Positions 19,491 through 29,156 of a stretch of DNA of 64,000 nucleotides are shown piece after piece; position 1 is the first letter of the stretch; each line of letters starts with the position of its first letter. The notes beneath the pieces are model-generated. The model did not search any database. It was not told the DNA's origin and was given only the letters and a program-made list of their open reading frames with translations. The stretch lies in NCBI GenBank assembly GCA_902778255.1, contig CACYXD010000022.1:1-64000 (forward strand). Reading direction: 5' to 3'. The translations under genes were made by a program, and so were the position numbers. Source of the DNA: an uncultured Prevotellaceae bacterium (GTDB lineage: Bacteria > Bacteroidota > Bacteroidia > Bacteroidales > Bacteroidaceae).

Positions 19491-22001
19491 ATGAAAAGAT
19501 ATCTGCTTTTACTACTGACACTGCTACCCCTTTATACCTTGGGCAGCAACACATTCCAAGTGAAGAATGCCGCCATCTGCTACGACAAGCGGGAAGCCCT
19601 GCAAGTGAAAAGGGCTATCGGCGACTTACAAAACGACATCATTCAGGTAACGGGATTGAACGTACCCAAGAATGCAAAGCGGCAAATCATCGTAGGTACT
19701 TACGGCAAGAGTCCGCTCATCCAGAAGCTCATCAAGCAGAGCATTATCAAGGAGTCCGACCTCAAAGGCAAATGGGAAAGCTATGTCCTCGCCGTGACCA
19801 ACGAACAGGTGCCTCGCCTCGTCATTGCGGGCAGCGACACCCGCGGCACCATCTACGGCGTCTACGACGTGTCTGAGCGTATGGGCGTGTCGCCCTGGTA
19901 CTGGTGGGCTGATGTGCCTGTGAAGCAGAATCCTGACGCAACAATCGAAATTCAGAATGACTACCTTGCCTCGGGCGAGCCAAGCGTCAAATATCGCGGC
20001 ATCTTCATCAACGACGAGGACTGGGGACTGAAGCCCTGGGCAACTAACAACTACGAGAAGGAACTTGGCGACATAGGCCCCAGAACATACGCGAAGGTCT
20101 GCGAACTGCTGCTTCGCCTCAAGGCCAACATGTTGGCACCTGCCATGCATTCCTGCACAGGCGCTTTCTATTCACATCCTGAGAGCAAGGTGGTTTGCGA
20201 CTCCTTCGGCATCATCATCACTACCTCGCATTGCGAGCCCCTGCTGCTGAATAATGCCGCCAAAAGCGAATGGGACAGCAGTAGAGACGGCGAATGGAAC
20301 TACAAGACCAATCGCGAGACCATCTACAAGAAATGGGACAACCGCCTCAGCGAGGCCGCCAAATACGAAAACATCTACACCGTGGCCATGCGTGGCGTGC
20401 ATGATGAGGGCATACGCGGCAATCTGCCTATGACGGAGCGCGTGCCCCTTATCGAGCAGGTCATCAAGGATCAGCGCGAATTATTGAAAAAGCACAAGGC
20501 ATACACTCCCCTCCCTCACAGGGAGGGGGCGGGGGTGAGTCTTGCTCCCCAGATCTTCGTCCCCTACAAGGAAACAATGGACATCTACGAGAACGGACTC
20601 AAGGTGCCCGATGACATCACCCTCGTCTGGGTGGATGACAACTACGGCTACATGAAGCGCGTGGCCAGTCCTGAAGAACAGAAGCGTTCAGGGCGCTCAG
20701 GTGTCTATTACCACCTATCTTATTTAGGAGCTCCCCACGACTACCTGTGGCTCAACACCACCCCACCCGTTCTGATGTACGAGGAACTGCGCAAGGCCTA
20801 CGACAACGGTGCCGACCGCTACTGGCTGCTCAACGTGGGCGACATCAAGCCTATGGAACTGGGGATGCAGACCTTCTTCGACATGGCATGGAGCATCAAT
20901 GCCTTTGACTATGAAAAGGTCAACAGGCATCAGGCAGAATTTCTGGCCAGTACCTTTGGTTCAGTGAGCTGCGACAATGTCGCAGCATACCAGAACATCC
21001 TTGATGATTATTATCGTCTTGCCTGGAGCCGCAAGCCAGAGTTTATGGGCTTTGAATACCAATGGGACGACATAGCCCATAGTGGACTGAAGCCTACTGA
21101 GTTCTCATTCAGACATTACGACGAGGCTCAGCGTCGCCTGTCCGACTACCAACGCATCAGCGACGAGGCAGAGCGGATTACGGTCAGCGGTTTTCCCGCT
21201 GACGATGAAATCAGTCGTACCGCTTTCTTTGAACTGCTGCAGTTTCCCGTCCAGGGTGCCTATCAGATGAACCGTAAGTTCCTCATGGCGCAACTCAATC
21301 AGGAATTGGCAGCCGAAGGCCGTTATGCCGAAGCCAACTGGGCTGCCCGTCAGATGGAAGAAGCCTACGACAGCATCAACGCCCTGAACCGCCGCTACAA
21401 CAAGCTATTGAATGGCAAATGGGATGGTATAATGGCACTCTCTACCAGCTTTACAAATACCTGTCAGTATTACCAGAAGCCCGAGGTGAAGCGCTTTGAG
21501 GGTGCAGGCGAGAAAGCCGTTGTACTGACACCCTTGAGAGCTCAGACATCACAAGGCTGCCAGGTAATCGACCTGAAATCCCGCCATCAGCACCACCCCG
21601 ATAGCGTCCTGCTTATCGAAGGTCTCGGCTACGATGGCAGCGTGCTTCAATTCGTGGGTCGCGACACCATTGAATACCAATTCCCTGCCCAGAGCGACTC
21701 TATCGACGTCATTATCTACTCCGTGCCCTTCTGGCCCCTGTATAAAGACAAGTCAAATAGTATTTACGTTAAAATAGATGATAGTCCTATGCAGGTCTTT
21801 GAGAACAAATTCAAGGAGTACGACCGCACGTGGAAGGATCAGGTAATGCGCAATGGTGCTGTGTGCCGCCTGCATTTTGCTATCGACAAGAATCGCCCTG
21901 AGCATCTGTTGCGACTTGCAGGCGACCCTGGTCAGATGATTCAGCGCGTCATTCTTGACTGGGGCGGATTAAACCCTTCGTATATCGGTCCGTCTATTTA
22001 G
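19491..22001 (+). CDS. GH115 xylan alpha-glucuronidase (with in-frame palindromic insert)
   Basis: 836 residues, signal peptide about 1-18. GH115 enzymes strip (4-O-methyl)-glucuronic acid from internal and terminal xylose of xylan. Family motifs are clear: GSDTRGTIYGVYD near 110-125, KYRGIFINDED near 165, the catalytic-domain pattern LLRLKANMLAPAMH, and VGDIKPMELGMQTFFDMAWS. A second GH115 is encoded at 26585. Residues 339-350 ([12 protein letters not shown]) are encoded by a copy of the 37-bp palindromic element at 20505-20541 and replace a short loop relative to the paralogue, in frame. It is followed after 4 bp by the Cthe_2159-like gene. Confidence 0.9.
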   Translation: MKRYLLLLLTLLPLYTLGSNTFQVKNAAICYDKREALQVKRAIGDLQNDIIQVTGLNVPKNAKRQIIVGTYGKSPLIQKLIKQSIIKESDLKGKWESYVLAVTNEQVPRLVIAGSDTRGTIYGVYDVSERMGVSPWYWWADVPVKQNPDATIEIQNDYLASGEPSVKYRGIFINDEDWGLKPWATNNYEKELGDIGPRTYAKVCELLLRLKANMLAPAMHSCTGAFYSHPESKVVCDSFGIIITTSHCEPLLLNNAAKSEWDSSRDGEWNYKTNRETIYKKWDNRLSEAAKYENIYTVAMRGVHDEGIRGNLPMTERVPLIEQVIKDQRELLKKHKAYTPLPHREGAGVSLAPQIFVPYKETMDIYENGLKVPDDITLVWVDDNYGYMKRVASPEEQKRSGRSGVYYHLSYLGAPHDYLWLNTTPPVLMYEELRKAYDNGADRYWLLNVGDIKPMELGMQTFFDMAWSINAFDYEKVNRHQAEFLASTFGSVSCDNVAAYQNILDDYYRLAWSRKPEFMGFEYQWDDIAHSGLKPTEFSFRHYDEAQRRLSDYQRISDEAERITVSGFPADDEISRTAFFELLQFPVQGAYQMNRKFLMAQLNQELAAEGRYAEANWAARQMEEAYDSINALNRRYNKLLNGKWDGIMALSTSFTNTCQYYQKPEVKRFEGAGEKAVVLTPLRAQTSQGCQVIDLKSRHQHHPDSVLLIEGLGYDGSVLQFVGRDTIEYQFPAQSDSIDVIIYSVPFWPLYKDKSNSIYVKIDDSPMQVFENKFKEYDRTWKDQVMRNGAVCRLHFAIDKNRPEHLLRLAGDPGQMIQRVILDWGGLNPSYIGPSI
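20505..20541 (+). repeat. 37-bp palindromic element inside GH115
   Basis: CCCCTCCCTCACAGGGAGGG core followed by a G-rich 3' half. Matches the copy at 60399-60435 at 35 of 37 positions and encodes [12 protein letters not shown] in frame. Confidence 0.85.
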
Positions 22002-22005
22002 CAAC

Positions 22006-23484
22006 ATGGAAAGAATAAAGTTATTATTGATAGCCCTGATGATGTCCTGCGTATGCCATGCGGAAGACATCACCATCCGCTTTGACGGTACAAAAGTTAA
22101 GGTAAAGAACTCGGCTCAGGATAGCGTGAACGTAACAGTCCGTGGTGCCAATGTGGAAATCGAGAGTTTATATAATAGTAAAAAACTCACGCTCCTGCTG
22201 ACGGGTAAGAGCGATGACGGACAACTGATGCTGAAGACTGCGGGCAAGGCTAAGGTGAAGTTCGACGGACTGACACTGACCAGCCTGGAGGGTGCACCGC
22301 TATGGCTGAAGAACAAGAAAAAGGTGGAGGTCGTGGCAACGAAAGGCACCAAGAACACGCTGACCATCACCGCTTGCAACGATACGGCTAATCATAAGGC
22401 GGCCACTATCTGGGCTAAGGGCAAGTTGCTGTTTTCAGGTAAGGGCACGCTCAACGTCATTGCTACTGGCGATGGCTGCAGGGGTATCAAGAGCAAGAAG
22501 GATATCACCATCGAGGAACTAACGCTCAACGTAAGCACATCGGGCAATAACCTCGGCGAAAAACCCTTTGGATTCGGCGGCGAAGGTTTCCCAGGCTTTG
22601 GAAATGACAGTACGATGCAAGGCGGTTTCCCAATGCCTCCTTTCAGTAATGACAGCATCAAGCCAGGCAATTTCCCCATGCCGAACTTTGGTGGACAGAT
22701 GCCTGACTTCGGAGGTCAGATGCCTCCATTTGGAAACGACAGCACGATGGAAGAAGGTATGGGCGGTTTTACGGGCAAACACAAATACGTAGCCTCAACC
22801 AAGGGTATCGCTTCAAAAGGCAAGATAACGATTAATAGCGGAGTGGTCACTGTTCGTACCTCTACGCCTGGTGCCGAGGGCATCGAGGGAAAGCAAGGTG
22901 TAGCATTTAACGGAGGCAAGGTGGATGTGCTGGCTACCGATGATGCCGTCAATGCCAATGCCACTATCGAGTTCAACGGGGCCCACGTCACGGCTCGCAG
23001 CACAGGTAATGATGCCGTCGATGCCAACCCCAAGACAGGTTTCTTCACACCCTTTGGCAACAACGCCAACAGTGAGGAGGCTGATACGGCTATCGTGGTT
23101 CGTGGCGGCAGCGTCTATGCTTGGAGTCAGGTAGGCTCACCGGAAGAAGGGCTCGACTGCGACTTCTCCCCCATCGTTATCGAGGGCGGCACGATCTTTT
23201 CTGTGGGTGGCGGTATGGGCGAGATGCCCTCTGTGCCCACCAATGCCACAGCCAAGCAGCCCACCGTACTGCTCATCGGCCTTAACATCACCAAGGACGA
23301 ACCCATCACGATTTGTGATGCCAGCGGCAAGTGCCTTGACACCATCACTATTCCGTTCTCCCTGCGTCGCAGCGCAAGCCTCGTTACTTGCCCTGCCTTC
23401 AAACTAGGCAAAACATATACAGTGAATACAAAAGGCTACGAAAAGACCTTCACGCTTAATGGGCCGTTTACCACCATTCGTTAA
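22006..23484 (+). CDS. secreted Cthe_2159-like carbohydrate-binding beta-solenoid protein
   Basis: 492 residues with a signal peptide ending around MSCVCHAE. The body carries repeated beta-solenoid strands typical of the carbohydrate-binding family first seen in Clostridium thermocellum Cthe_2159 (PF14262): WLKNKKKVEVVATKG, ATIWAKGKLLFSG, GCRGIKSKKDITI, GIASKGKITINSG, and DAVNANATIEFNG with DAVDANPKTG. Solenoid repeats with such Asp pairs usually hold Ca2+. Residues about 185-255 are a Gly/Met/Pro/Phe-rich insert with recurring NDST and GGQMP units, probably a flexible surface loop. Cthe_2159 binds cellulose and polygalacturonate, so a role in holding acidic polymer is a reasonable inference. 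Second gene of the GH115 operon; ends 2 bp before the convergent GH97 gene. Confidence 0.75.
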   Translation: MERIKLLLIALMMSCVCHAEDITIRFDGTKVKVKNSAQDSVNVTVRGANVEIESLYNSKKLTLLLTGKSDDGQLMLKTAGKAKVKFDGLTLTSLEGAPLWLKNKKKVEVVATKGTKNTLTITACNDTANHKAATIWAKGKLLFSGKGTLNVIATGDGCRGIKSKKDITIEELTLNVSTSGNNLGEKPFGFGGEGFPGFGNDSTMQGGFPMPPFSNDSIKPGNFPMPNFGGQMPDFGGQMPPFGNDSTMEEGMGGFTGKHKYVASTKGIASKGKITINSGVVTVRTSTPGAEGIEGKQGVAFNGGKVDVLATDDAVNANATIEFNGAHVTARSTGNDAVDANPKTGFFTPFGNNANSEEADTAIVVRGGSVYAWSQVGSPEEGLDCDFSPIVIEGGTIFSVGGGMGEMPSVPTNATAKQPTVLLIGLNITKDEPITICDASGKCLDTITIPFSLRRSASLVTCPAFKLGKTYTVNTKGYEKTFTLNGPFTTIR

Positions 23485-23486
23485 AA

Positions 23487-26375
23487 TCACCGAATTACCC
23501 GCTTAAAGATGCGATTTCCCCTCTTCTGCAAATAGATGCCATGAACTGGGGCAGAAAGCATTTTTACGCCCGACAACGAGAAGTATTCTGTCGGCGTATC
23601 AACCTCTTGCGAAGATGGCGACTGGATGCCTACCTCCTCTTCACTGAAGGGCTCATACAGGAGTTTCACCTCTGAGCACCTGAATTCCGTGTGTTTATTG
23701 CTACCATCCATCTGCCATCCCAACACAACTTCCTGTTGCTCCGTGAGTTTGAAAATAAGTCCATAGAACTGATCACCTGTGGACGCGGTGCGCAGTGTGC
23801 ACCAAGCCAGCGCATCGGTCTTGACCTTCTTTGTAGGAAGCACATCCGATGCCATCATTAGATAGGCATTATTGCCTACATTGCCGTTTTCCAAAGAGTG
23901 ATATTTAGCCCCAAAATAATAACGACCGGCAGGCAGGGTGACTCGCTGATAGAGGCGTGAGTTCGTATGGTCGGCAGCTGTCATCACGCCATCGCTCTCT
24001 TCCCAGCGTCCCAACTGCAGACAATTATAGCCAGGATAGTTGTCCAGGCCGCGCTTCACGCCGCTACTGCCATTGTCAATCTCGTAGTTTTCCACCGTCC
24101 AATAACTCGGCGCGCCAAAACGCTGCGTGCCATATTGCGTATTACGTGCAAAACCTTTATTCTCCTTCAGGTACTTTTTGGTCACATCAGTTCCGCCTGC
24201 GTTAGGCTGAACGGCATCACCCTGTGTAAACTCACGCTTATTGATACCTGATGTCTGCAAAGCAGAATAAGCATCGGCAAGAGAGATATAGGCTGCAGCA
24301 AGCGTTTCCTCGCCAACTTCATCGGACAAGGCGTTTGCCTGTTCCAAAGCCATATCGAGGGCATTGACCATCAGTTCCTTGTATTGGTCGGCCTCAGCGC
24401 CCATATTGGCTTTTGCTTTCTTCAGCAAGGTTTCTGCAGCATCCTTCATCTTCTGCATCAGCGAGGCCGTAAAGGGTACGATATCCATAGTAAAGCCACC
24501 CTGCGACAGCGAAGTTATCGACAGACTATCCTGTGCCGAAATCCAATGGTGGGTAATAGCAAAAGTCTTTTCGTCGGCACCATCGGCATGACAAGTCAAC
24601 ATATAATGCCCTTCTTTCAAGAAATCAAAGCCAAGGTTGAAGGCCTTTTTCTCCTTCTCACCATTCAGGGCACCCACGTACCAATTGTCGCCACTGCGAC
24701 GTGCTACGACAAACGACTTACCAGGATAGCCGTTTAGAAAACGTGTCTCGTCCCATGCCACTGGCACCTGCATCATGTGCCACTTGGCCTCATCAGGCAA
24801 GGCGTAGAAGCCCTCTGGACGGTCGGCCCAGTGTTGGATACCTGATTCGAAAGCCACCGAGAGGGCCAGTTCGTGGGCAAAGGTCGTAGTGTGGGGATGT
24901 TGCGAGTTGGTAAAGGCCACAGGCGTATAGTCCATAGGCCCAATGACGTTTCGTGTATAGGGCAGCAGGCAGTTGATACGCGCTCCATTACTGGTCATAT
25001 AGTCACCATTGTTATATTGCTCGGCACCATACACAGCCTCCATCGACATCAGGTGCGGATAGGTGCGGCTCCAGCCACGGGGCACAGTGCTACCATGAAA
25101 GTTCACCAACATCTGAACGCTTGCAGCATCTTCCAGAATATCCTGATAATAAGCCATCATCGACTGTTTGTCACTCTCAAAAAAGTCTATCTTCACGCCT
25201 ACAACGCCTATGCTCTTCAGCCACGCAAACTCCGCCATACGGTTCTCGTGCGTCAGCATACGGTCACGCGGTGTGGCACCTATCTGATTATGAGGGCCAC
25301 CCGAGTTGTACCACATCAGCGGTTTGACACCTTTCCTTTTGGCATATGCCACAGCATCCTCCAGTTTGCCGCCATTGGTCATCGCATCCCATTCCCAATC
25401 GAAGAGCACATACTCCCACCCCATCTTCACGGCCAGATCCACATACTGACAACATATCTTATAGTCCTTCGTACCATGATTATAGGCCCAGTAAATCCAT
25501 GAGGCACGTCCTGGCTGAATCCAATCGGTATCGGTCATTGTGGTAGCATCACACACATCCTCTACGAGTGTCGATTCCACTACATCCTTCAAATCGCCAA
25601 TGATGGCCAATCGCCACGGCGATGTCCACTTTTCGCCATCCCACGTAGGGTTCACGTCGCCCTGGTTATTGCCCTCCCAAGCATAGGGATAGGTCACTTT
25701 ATAGCTATTAACACTGGACGAGTTGTCCAGATGGGTAGCACAATATGATCGGTTGACATTGGCCTCGGTAAGTAGCATGAACGTACCCTTCACCTCAAAC
25801 AGGGCCGGATAGCCCCACGCCCCTTGTTGTCCACTACTGGCCTGATAGGGGAAATCGCCCTCGTAGCTCGTTACGAACTGCTGTAGCCAGCGGTGAGCCG
25901 ACTGACTGATGATGTAAGCAGTGGTCTCTCCATTGAACTTGATGTTTTGTTTCTCTGCATTAGGCAGTACATAACGGAAAGCCACGCCATCATTATAGGC
26001 ACGCACTTCGACATCCATCGGCAGGTTCTTGGAGTTCAGGAAATGCAGTACCACCTGATTGGCTTCCGCCGTTACCTTCAATTGTTTTCCATGACGGTTC
26101 TCATAGGTATCGGTGATTCTTTCTGGCGCTGATGCCGACTGCAGCACCAACTTACTTGAGAAACCACCTATCGAGGTGGTCAGGCCCAACTGTGTCTTCA
26201 CCATCTGTACGCTGTCAGCATTAAATACTATCAGATAACTGCTTGTTGTGTTCTGTTTCAGTTCCACACGGATACGTCCGTCAGGACTTTTCACGCCAAC
26301 AGGCTCCTGTGCCCATGCAGCACAGCAAATCATTGATGCGACAAGCATCATTACTGGTTTCAGGTTCATTTTCAT
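23487..26375 (-). CDS. GH97 glycosidase, retaining alpha-galactosidase-like, with C-terminal extension
   Basis: 962 residues from MKMN; signal peptide about 1-22 (CAAWAQ). N-terminal beta-sandwich (30-280), barrel (280-560) and C-terminal sheet of GH97. The motif GVKIDFFES places Asp397 where retaining members (Bacteroides BT1871) have their nucleophile, and Glu446 in SMEAVYG fits the acid/base; the SusB-type inverting pattern is not seen. After about residue 650 there is a helical FIVAR-like linker and a beta-sandwich of unknown type, then a sorting-like end (YFSLSGVKM...GIYLQKRG). The upstream Met at 26423 lies in the -7 box, so 26375 is used. It faces the GH115 operon tail-to-tail. Confidence 0.85.
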   Translation of the reverse strand: MKMNLKPVMMLVASMICCAAWAQEPVGVKSPDGRIRVELKQNTTSSYLIVFNADSVQMVKTQLGLTTSIGGFSSKLVLQSASAPERITDTYENRHGKQLKVTAEANQVVLHFLNSKNLPMDVEVRAYNDGVAFRYVLPNAEKQNIKFNGETTAYIISQSAHRWLQQFVTSYEGDFPYQASSGQQGAWGYPALFEVKGTFMLLTEANVNRSYCATHLDNSSSVNSYKVTYPYAWEGNNQGDVNPTWDGEKWTSPWRLAIIGDLKDVVESTLVEDVCDATTMTDTDWIQPGRASWIYWAYNHGTKDYKICCQYVDLAVKMGWEYVLFDWEWDAMTNGGKLEDAVAYAKRKGVKPLMWYNSGGPHNQIGATPRDRMLTHENRMAEFAWLKSIGVVGVKIDFFESDKQSMMAYYQDILEDAASVQMLVNFHGSTVPRGWSRTYPHLMSMEAVYGAEQYNNGDYMTSNGARINCLLPYTRNVIGPMDYTPVAFTNSQHPHTTTFAHELALSVAFESGIQHWADRPEGFYALPDEAKWHMMQVPVAWDETRFLNGYPGKSFVVARRSGDNWYVGALNGEKEKKAFNLGFDFLKEGHYMLTCHADGADEKTFAITHHWISAQDSLSITSLSQGGFTMDIVPFTASLMQKMKDAAETLLKKAKANMGAEADQYKELMVNALDMALEQANALSDEVGEETLAAAYISLADAYSALQTSGINKREFTQGDAVQPNAGGTDVTKKYLKENKGFARNTQYGTQRFGAPSYWTVENYEIDNGSSGVKRGLDNYPGYNCLQLGRWEESDGVMTAADHTNSRLYQRVTLPAGRYYFGAKYHSLENGNVGNNAYLMMASDVLPTKKVKTDALAWCTLRTASTGDQFYGLIFKLTEQQEVVLGWQMDGSNKHTEFRCSEVKLLYEPFSEEEVGIQSPSSQEVDTPTEYFSLSGVKMLSAPVHGIYLQKRGNRIFKRVIR

Positions 26376-26420
26376 ACGATGACAATCATTGTCAGACTTC
26401 ACATATTGTTTTGGGAATGA

Positions 26421-26452
26421 CAAAGGTAAGCATATTTACAAACATGGACAAA
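26421..26452 (-). promoter_or_regulatory. promoter of GH97
   Basis: On the minus strand TTTG (26449-26452), 20 bp, TACCTTTG (26421-26428): a consensus Bacteroidetes promoter. Confidence 0.75.
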
Positions 26453-26521
26453 CGACCTGCGGTCTTTTTACCACCAATCTCCTAGGTTCTTATAAATAAT
26501 AAATATTTTGAGACATACAGC

Positions 26522-26553
26522 AAGGGGAGGTATCATTATTTAGTGTAATTTTG
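26522..26553 (+). promoter_or_regulatory. promoter of the second GH115 operon, AAGGGGA type
   Basis: AAGGGGA at 26522-26528 and TAATTTTG at 26546-26553. The same two boxes at the same distance (24 bp start-to-start) occur before the GH43 gene at 42980-43011, with similar sequence downstream (ACCAA...ATAACTAA). The usual TTTG -33 box is absent, hinting at an activator-dependent promoter. Confidence 0.5.
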
Positions 26554-26584
26554 CACCAAGATAACTAAAGACAAATTCCGCAAT

Positions 26585-29131
26585 ATGAAATTCCTTACCA
26601 TTCGACACATTCCGCTGATTGTACTATTAGCATTTTGTACTTGGCTGCTGACCCTTAATGCTTCAGCACAGACAGAGAAATTCTGCATTGCCAAAGACGG
26701 CAAAGCTGCTACCATCATCGTGGATGAGAACGACTGGAAGGGCGTCATCCGTGCTGCCAACGACCTGGGGGACGACGTCCGCAAGGTGACGGGTGTGGCT
26801 GCACCCGTTCAGTCTGTTGCGATTCAATCGCAACCCACAATCACCATCGGCACCATTGGCAAAAGCCGCCTCATCGACCGCCTTATCAAGCAGAAGAAAC
26901 TTGATGTCAAAAAAATCAAGGGCCACTGGGAGGGTTACGTCATCGACGTGGTGGATGGCAATCTCGTCATTGCGGGAAACGACAAGCGCGGCACCATCTA
27001 CGGCATCTATGAGATATCCCGTCGTATAGGCGTGTCACCCTGGTATTGGATGGCCGATGCTCCCGTGGTGCATCATGACGAGCTTTACTATAACGAAGGA
27101 TTCCTATACGACTGGCCTGCAGTAAAATACCGTGGCATCTTCATCAACGACGAATGGCCCAGCTTCGGCACTTGGTGTACTAAGCACTTCGGTGGTATCA
27201 ACTCCAAGGCCTACGAGAAGGTGTTTGAATTGTTGCTGCGCCTGAAGGCCAACTATTTCTGGCCTGCCATGTGGGGCACCAACTTCAATGAGGACGATCC
27301 CGAATCCCCTCGCTTGGCCGATGAGATGGGCATCGTGATGGGCACCAGTCACCACGAGCCCATGATGCGCTCACATCGAGAATACCTGCAGCGCAAGGAA
27401 CAGGTAGGGCCTTGGGACTATGCCACCAATAAGGAACGCGTGGATCAGTTCTTCCGCGAGGGTATGGAACGTAACAAGAACTACGACAACCTCGTGACCA
27501 TCGGTATGCGTGGCGACGGCGATGTGGCAATGGGTAAGGGTGATGATCAGGAGAACATGAAAACGCTCCACAATGTCATCGATGGTCAGCGTAAGATTAT
27601 CAAGGACATCTATGGACGTGCTGATGCCGTGCCCCAGCTATGGGCTATCTTCACGGAAGTGCAGCGCTATTACGATGCTGGCTTTACGGTGCCCGATGAC
27701 GTCACCCTCCTTTTCTGCGACAACAACTGGGGGTACATCCGCCGAAAGGGGACTGAGAAGGAGCGCAAGCGCAAGGGCGGTCTGGGCCTCTATTATCATA
27801 TCGACATGAACGGTGGCCCTTGGAATGACCGTTGGGTGAACACCACCACCGTGCCCAAGCTCCGCGAGCAGTTGAACCTCGCCTACCAGAGCGGCATCGA
27901 CCGCATCTGGATTATCAACGTGGGCGATCTGAAGCCGAAGGAGATGCCAATCTCGTTCATCATGGACTATGCCTGGGATCCTGAAGCCATACAACCCGGC
28001 GACGAACAGGTGTGGCTCGAGAACTGGGTTGCCAGCGTGCTCGGTGGGGCGACTAAAAGCATTATCCGTGATGTTGCTGACATCATCGCCCAGTATTCGA
28101 AACTGAACCTGATGCGCAAGCCTGAGGTGCAGGTGCCAGGTCTTTTCAACTATGAGGAGATACTCCACCTGAACAACCAATGGCAGTCCATCATTCTGCG
28201 CTGCGAAACCATGAAGGAGTGGACAATCCCCTGCCATGCTCAGGATGCCTTCTATCAGTTAGTCTATTACCCTGCTGTAGCCTCTGCTGGTGTGGCCATG
28301 ATGTATAACGCTGCTACGATGGGCGACAGTCTTACCGTATGCCGTCTGATGACAAAAGACCGGCAACTCACCTACCATTATAATAACCTTGTAGCAGGCG
28401 GTAAGTGGGACGGCATGATGCTCGACAACCACATCGGATACACCCAATGGAGCATCCCAGAAAAGAACCGCCACCCCATGTCACTTGGTTATAAGGTAAC
28501 TCATGACCTGAGCGCCACAAAAGACACCAAGGAATATTCTATCCCTGCCATCGACTTTGTCAATACGAAGAGGGAGGTACACCCCTGCTTTAACGGATGG
28601 GAAATACTTTGGGGACTTGGTCGCGGCGAGGGCTGCCTGGGAGCTACCGACGTGATGAAGGAATGGCCTGCCGACGGTAGCGGACCTAAACTGGAGTACG
28701 ACATTAATCTGATTGAAGAGGGAAAGATAGCCATCGGCATATTGCCGACACAAGATATTGTTCCTGCTCGCGGTCTGCGTCTTGGTGTACAGCTCGATGA
28801 TGACCCCATGCAGGTCATTGATGCCCGTCAGGGGCTGCACGACGAATTTCAGGAATACACACCGAAGAACCTTGCCCAATCAAAGAACCTGAAGCCTCTC
28901 CCTCCCCACAACAACCTGTTGCTCAGTGGCTGGAAGGACGGCAGAAAGATGCTGCGTCGTGACGAGGTGTTTGACAATATCCGCTGGTTGGAGGTAAACT
29001 TCCCCAACACGACACCTGGCAATCACAAACTGAAGCTCATTATGATAGACCCCGAAATCGTCATTGAGACCATCGTGGTAAATCCCGACAACAATCGCTA
29101 CAGCTATTTCGGTGCACCAGAAAAGAAATAA
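26585..29131 (+). CDS. GH115 xylan alpha-glucuronidase
   Basis: 848 residues, signal peptide about 1-30 (TLNASAQ). Same family as the gene at 19491 and collinear along its length: GNDKRGTIYGIYEISRR, KYRGIFINDEWPSFGTW, LLRLKANYFWPAMWG, GTSHHEPMMRSH, WIINVGDLKPKEM and DYAWDPEAI. This copy has the more canonical WPAMW and SHHEPM motifs, while the 19491 copy has APAMH, so the pair may differ in tolerance for acetylated or substituted xylan. No palindromic insert is present here (the loop reads ADAVPQLWAIF). First gene of an operon with the CE1-like esterase 25 bp downstream. Confidence 0.92.
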   Translation: MKFLTIRHIPLIVLLAFCTWLLTLNASAQTEKFCIAKDGKAATIIVDENDWKGVIRAANDLGDDVRKVTGVAAPVQSVAIQSQPTITIGTIGKSRLIDRLIKQKKLDVKKIKGHWEGYVIDVVDGNLVIAGNDKRGTIYGIYEISRRIGVSPWYWMADAPVVHHDELYYNEGFLYDWPAVKYRGIFINDEWPSFGTWCTKHFGGINSKAYEKVFELLLRLKANYFWPAMWGTNFNEDDPESPRLADEMGIVMGTSHHEPMMRSHREYLQRKEQVGPWDYATNKERVDQFFREGMERNKNYDNLVTIGMRGDGDVAMGKGDDQENMKTLHNVIDGQRKIIKDIYGRADAVPQLWAIFTEVQRYYDAGFTVPDDVTLLFCDNNWGYIRRKGTEKERKRKGGLGLYYHIDMNGGPWNDRWVNTTTVPKLREQLNLAYQSGIDRIWIINVGDLKPKEMPISFIMDYAWDPEAIQPGDEQVWLENWVASVLGGATKSIIRDVADIIAQYSKLNLMRKPEVQVPGLFNYEEILHLNNQWQSIILRCETMKEWTIPCHAQDAFYQLVYYPAVASAGVAMMYNAATMGDSLTVCRLMTKDRQLTYHYNNLVAGGKWDGMMLDNHIGYTQWSIPEKNRHPMSLGYKVTHDLSATKDTKEYSIPAIDFVNTKREVHPCFNGWEILWGLGRGEGCLGATDVMKEWPADGSGPKLEYDINLIEEGKIAIGILPTQDIVPARGLRLGVQLDDDPMQVIDARQGLHDEFQEYTPKNLAQSKNLKPLPPHNNLLLSGWKDGRKMLRRDEVFDNIRWLEVNFPNTTPGNHKLKLIMIDPEIVIETIVVNPDNNRYSYFGAPEKK

Positions 29132-29156
29132 TATAAATAAAAACTAAATAACCATT